NCBI GenBank assembly: GCA_008933995.1
Contig: WARS01000038.1
Location: 4,054,510 to 4,118,509, forward strand
Direction of reading: 5' to 3'
DNA: 64,000 nucleotides
From: Datnioides undecimradiatus
Taxonomy: Eukaryota; Chordata; Actinopteri; Lobotiformes; Datnioididae
The notes beneath the pieces are model-generated. The model was not told the origin of the DNA. It was given only the letters and a program-made list of their open reading frames with translations, and did no database searches. The translations under genes and the position numbers were made by a program. How positions within the stretch are numbered: position 1 is the stretch's first letter; the number at the start of each line of letters is the position of its first letter. This document shows positions 62,661-64,000 of the stretch, piece by piece.

Positions 62661-62959
62661 TGCTCGTAGGGGAGTGATTCAGAGAGCGCGAGAGTGACAA
62701 AGCTGCAGTTTCTGAAAACACACTTGGCTGCTGTCTCTCTGTGTCGCTTATCTGGTTTGAGTTAGGGTAAAATATCCAACTTTCTAGCTCAGTGTCTTTG
62801 AAATAAAATGTCGACGAAGGCCTTAAGCTGTGTCAAATGTTTGTCACATGCATGTAATTCACACAGCACACAGTACATGATGTGTTTATTATTGTTTATT
62901 ATTGTTTTTATTGCCACTTTTCACATTTTCTGCTTTTTAAGACTTCTGTAACCCCGCTT

Positions 62960-62962
<3 letters not shown>

Positions 62963-63002
<40 letters not shown>

Positions 63003-63084
63003 ATGTTAAAGATGACCAGACCAATTTTAGACTGCAAAGCCCACTCAGTAAGTGTCTGTCACTGTGACTGGGAGAGAGATATGA

Positions 63085-63125
<41 letters not shown>
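62963..63125. repeat. (AC)n and (GT)n microsatellites facing each other
   Basis: (AC) runs at about 62963-63000 and (GT) runs at about 63088-63125, separated by about 87 bp of unique sequence. They are complementary, so they can pair as a long hairpin, and each is Z-DNA-prone. Confidence 0.9.
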
Positions 63126-63126
<1 letters not shown>

Positions 63127-63589
63127 GCACAGACAGAGGGAAAGAGCATGTGTGTGTCTGGTCCGTTGGAGTTCCCCTGCATGGTCTTTGGGCAAACTGA
63201 AAGCAGCGCTCAGTGGGATTAGAGAATGAGTGTTGCTGGGGGTGGCTGAGGGCGGAGGACAGAACACAGGAGGATTCTGGGAGTTTTTTTCTGCCCTATA
63301 GCCCTTTGCAGTGTTCTCCATAGGTCTCCTATAGAGGAAGCCCACTGAAAGCAACTCTGACACTGTTTTGCTGTTTCTAAAGGATGCGTTTGTGCAGTAC
63401 ACATTCAAGTCCTTAATCCTGATTGAACAATTCTGGGCATAAAAATCAAAAAACGTCTGGAAACTCAACATTTTCAACCTCAACTTGGGTTTGTCGACAA
63501 TATTCCTACTACTTCAGATGTGTTTGGAGTTGAAAATTTCATAATAAACCTCAAAAATATATCTAAATGAAATGCTGACGACCAGTTTC

Positions 63590-64000
63590 AACTTTTTCCC
63601 TTGAACGTCTAAGTGACAGATTTGCCCGAGCTCGATCTCCAAATAAATAGGTTTGCAACTCGCAGCTAACGTAGGCTTTCTACGGAAAAACATCCCCCAT
63701 TAACAGCCGAAGAAGGCGGCGGCATTTCAAGGAAATGCGCCACAGCGGTGTGTTTTTGTTTTTACTGCAACAGTCACTCTGACATTAACATAAAAGCGAA
63801 GTTTCAGAGAACAAGGGGCAATAAACACAGTCGAAAGCGCCGTCATCGAACCCAGTGATATTTTCACGAGCACATAAAGATTATGAGTCCATTCCAGTAG
63901 CACCCATCTGTGCTTTCATTTGCGACTATATGCTCAGTAGTTAAAGGGGAGGCTGAGGAAACAGAGGGGGTGACTTTCATTTGGTTAAATAGTTTGTTAA
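63590..64000. promoter_or_regulatory. Enhancer-like non-coding block at window end
   Basis: Unique sequence with ccaaataaatagg, cccattaacagcc, gacattaacataaaag, ggcaataaacacag and aaagattatgag stretches. No ORF or repeat. It may continue past the window. Confidence 0.25.

Overview
The window reads as teleost fish nuclear DNA. It has long non-coding stretches, very many (AC)n/(GT)n and other simple repeats, and short copies of interspersed repeats that I recall as common in percomorph fish. Only one protein-coding gene can be supported. A small coding exon at 48740-48812 (+) encodes [20 protein letters not shown] followed by RRKN and then a splice donor. This is the start of ZEB2 (SIP1/ZFHX1B), a zinc-finger/homeodomain repressor. 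Teleosts keep two copies (zeb2a, zeb2b); I cannot tell which this is.

Layout. (1) 1 to about 46 kb: a gene desert upstream of zeb2. No convincing exon was seen on either strand. It holds simple repeats, a few old transposon/SINE pieces (clusters at 33.4-34.6 and 38.9-40.6 kb, single copies near 24.0 and 24.7 kb), and many complex, AT-rich, low-repeat blocks that look like conserved non-coding elements. (2) About 46.1-48.8 kb: the zeb2 promoter zone. It has a likely non-coding exon 1 ending at the donor at 47383/47384, a 1.29-kb 5'UTR intron, and exon 2 (48674-48812) with the start codon. (3) 48813 to the window end: the first 15.2 kb of the large intron after the first coding exon. It contains more enhancer-like blocks; exon 3 is not in the window.

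How it fits together. The desert and intron 2 probably form the cis-regulatory landscape of zeb2, as in other vertebrates. Two features suggest autoregulation: a perfect 14-bp inverted repeat carrying two ZEB-type sites about 0.9 kb upstream of exon 1, and a close pair of ZEB-type sites just inside intron 1. The encoded N-terminus carries the RRKQxNPR motif used by ZEB2, SALL and FOG proteins to recruit NuRD. A five-codon upstream ORF lies just before the weak-context start codon. No new gene system was found. The points most worth checking are regulatory. The enhancer-like blocks are judged by eye without alignment, so their confidence is low.
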